A stretch of DNA of 64,000 bases from Xiheimicrobium sp052034585 (lineage in GTDB: Bacteria > Myxococcota > Myxococcia > Myxococcales > Myxococcaceae), in the NCBI GenBank assembly GCA_052034585.1, contig JBPOIJ010000047.1:62001-126000 (forward strand), in the 5' to 3' direction. The notes beneath the pieces are model-generated. The model saw nothing but the letters and a program-made list of their open reading frames with translations. It was not told the origin of the DNA and searched no databases. The first letter of the stretch is position 1; each line of letters begins with the position of its first letter. Positions 62,781 through 64,000 of this stretch are shown piece after piece. A program made the position numbers and the translations under genes.

Positions 62781-63785
62781 TCACGCGGCGCACGTGAAAT
62801 GTGGGCCTTCGAGATGGCCTCGCGAGTCGAGGTAGGCGCGGATTTCTGCCCGCGCGCCGCTCGCTCCAACCGCGGAGATGACGTGCTCGTCGCCCGGCTC
62901 ACCGAGATCGTCGGGCCAGACGACGCGAACGCCGTGAATGCGCTGGCCCACCTTGCGAGGGTTCACCTCGATGAAGCGCTCCACCCGCGCGCCGAGCGCC
63001 TGCAGCGCACGGCACAACGCGATGCCCCGTTCGCCCGCGCCCCAGATGGCGACTGGCCGCGCCCCGACCAGCCGATGGAGCACCGCGGCCCTGAGCCGAT
63101 CGTGTCGATCTCTCGCGTAGCGCTGATCGGTCCGGGTGAGGCGGCGATCGTGATCCGCCCACCGGTGGAGCACCTCGGGCAGACAGAGCAGCTGCTCCCC
63201 GCGCTCGAGCAGCCGGAGCCACAGCTCCCAGTCTTCGGGGAAGTCGCCATCACGCCAGGCGCCCGCACGCTCGAGGGCCGCCCGCCGGAGCATCACCGAG
63301 GGGTGACAGAGCGGAGACTCCACCAGTCGATCGGCGAACAGGCGCTCGGGCGTCGTCAGGCTCGACAGCCATCGTCCGTAGGCGACCAGCGAAGGCGAGG
63401 CGGGGCGGTCGGCACGAACGATCTCCACCCCCGTCCCCACGCCCGCGAGGGACGGATCGGAGTCGAGGCGCGCGAGGCTCGCTTCGAAGCGCCGCGGCAG
63501 GCTCACGTCGTCGGCGTCCATTCGAGCGATCAGCTCGCCCCGCGCGTGGGCGAGCCCGAGCCCGAGCGCGCCGACCAGCCCGAGCCCGGGAGTGGAGAGC
63601 ACTCGCACTCGGGCGTCTCGCCGCGCCCAACCCGCCAGCCGCTCGGCCGTGCCGTCGCGCGACCCGTCGTCGATGGCGAGCACCTCGAAGTCCTCGAAGG
63701 TCTGCGTCGTCACGCTCGCGACGGCCGCGTCGATCGACGCCTCGGCGTCCCGCGCCGGCAACAGCACGCTCACCCGGGGCGTCAT
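62781..63785 (-). CDS. Family 2 glycosyltransferase with C-terminal Rossmann-like domain
   Basis: The protein has 334 aa from ATG 63785. The GT-A fold has RVSVLLPARDAEASIDAAVA, IDDGSRDGTAERL, the metal-binding RMDADDVSLPRRF and the acceptor loop PEDWELWLRLLERG. From about residue 245 comes a second domain beginning PVAIWGAGERGIALCRALQA, which looks like a nucleotide-binding Rossmann motif (GxGxxG) and ends in a short alpha/beta tail. GT2 enzymes build surface polysaccharides. The fusion is uncommon. No partner glycan genes are in the window. Confidence 0.87.
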   Translation of the reverse strand: MTPRVSVLLPARDAEASIDAAVASVTTQTFEDFEVLAIDDGSRDGTAERLAGWARRDARVRVLSTPGLGLVGALGLGLAHARGELIARMDADDVSLPRRFEASLARLDSDPSLAGVGTGVEIVRADRPASPSLVAYGRWLSSLTTPERLFADRLVESPLCHPSVMLRRAALERAGAWRDGDFPEDWELWLRLLERGEQLLCLPEVLHRWADHDRRLTRTDQRYARDRHDRLRAAVLHRLVGARPVAIWGAGERGIALCRALQALGARVERFIEVNPRKVGQRIHGVRVVWPDDLGEPGDEHVISAVGASGARAEIRAYLDSRGHLEGPHFTCAA

Positions 63786-63864
63786 CGGCCGCTGCATGGG
63801 CCAGCCGGCGCCGCTCGTCAACCGTTCACCCCAGCGACGCTTTGGCTACAGTCGGCAGTCCCTG

Positions 63865-64000
63865 ATGCCCCCTGGCGCTTCGACCCCACGAGGGACCGAC
63901 CCCTCGCCTGCCGACGAGAACCGGCTCGAGACCGCGCGGCTCGACGCGCTCGCACCTCCGGTCGCCAGCCCCGACGTCGAGAGCCGCCGCATCGCCCGCC
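63865..64000 (+). CDS. Partial CDS, N-terminus of an unknown protein
   Basis: Forty-five codons from ATG 63865 run off the right edge. They read MPPGASTPRGTDPSPADE and then NRLETARLDALAPPV, a Pro-rich then charged start typical of cytoplasmic proteins with long disordered N-termini. A TTCACC (63825) and TACAGT (63847) pair with a 16-bp spacer could be its promoter, 12 nt before the start. The function cannot be inferred. Confidence 0.5.
   Translation, partial: MPPGASTPRGTDPSPADENRLETARLDALAPPVASPDVESRRIAR

Overview
The window reads as chromosomal DNA of a high-GC member of the Myxococcota (Deltaproteobacteria in the broad sense). Almost every gene has G or C at third codon positions. There are many lipoproteins with a Cys lipobox, several with Asp/Ala/Gly-rich linkers or repeated Cys-rich modules typical of myxobacterial surface proteins. 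Predicted secreted proteins and coiled coils are abundant, and operons are short and often joined by 4-nt ATGA or GTGA overlaps. No rRNA, tRNA, CRISPR array, complete insertion sequence or phage module was seen.

Layout. 1-6.7 kb: a leftward group (RDD membrane protein, the rRNA methyltransferase RsmE coupled to the L11 methyltransferase PrmA, a YfbK-like von Willebrand A protein) and a divergent pair of envelope proteins closed by a strong hairpin. 6.8-16.9 kb: an accessory island with visibly lower GC and relaxed codon use. It holds the tail of a broken gene, an array of 32-bp palindromic tandem repeats, a non-coding stretch, a Cys-rich lipoprotein coupled to a 1947-aa Sec-exported RHS protein with a short Cys-rich tip, a probable immunity protein, and a trail of small orphan genes. 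Among these lies a 47-codon remnant of an RHS core that shares 38 identical bp with the intact gene. This is the arrangement expected where the tips of a polymorphic toxin are exchanged by recombination. 16.9-30.6 kb: housekeeping and envelope genes (nucleotide-binding-domain-only Hsp70, double M16 peptidase, long coiled-coil protein, HemW, TPR membrane protein, DedA, Cys-rich lipoprotein, beta-propeller, HNH nuclease). 30.6-33.7 kb: a chemoreceptor signalling module fused to a complete oligopeptide-type substrate-binding protein, with a topology that appears to place the binding domain in the cytoplasm. 33.8-45.6 kb: transglutaminase-like and YdcF-like proteins, a large Cys/Gly-rich surface lipoprotein with a 21-bp coding repeat, an SDR, a beta-barrel, a UPF0489/peptide-arginase-like protein, a DUF2058-like protein, several unknowns and a YebC-family protein. 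45.8-64 kb: zinc ribbon, TPR lipoprotein, glycerol kinase, MATE transporter, calpain-like protease, S9 peptidase, beta-helix protein, cytochrome-c-like lipoprotein, RluA pseudouridine synthase, an outer membrane protein, a protein with a histone-H1-like tail, and a family 2 glycosyltransferase with an extra Rossmann-like domain.

Regulation. Seven genes have a TAnnnT hexamer only 6-12 nt before the start codon, suggesting leaderless or very short transcripts. Four short palindromes lie just upstream of start codons or in divergent promoter regions and are candidate operators or translational hairpins. Functions are assigned from motifs and composition visible in the sequence. No homology search was possible, so family names for the weaker cases are inferences.
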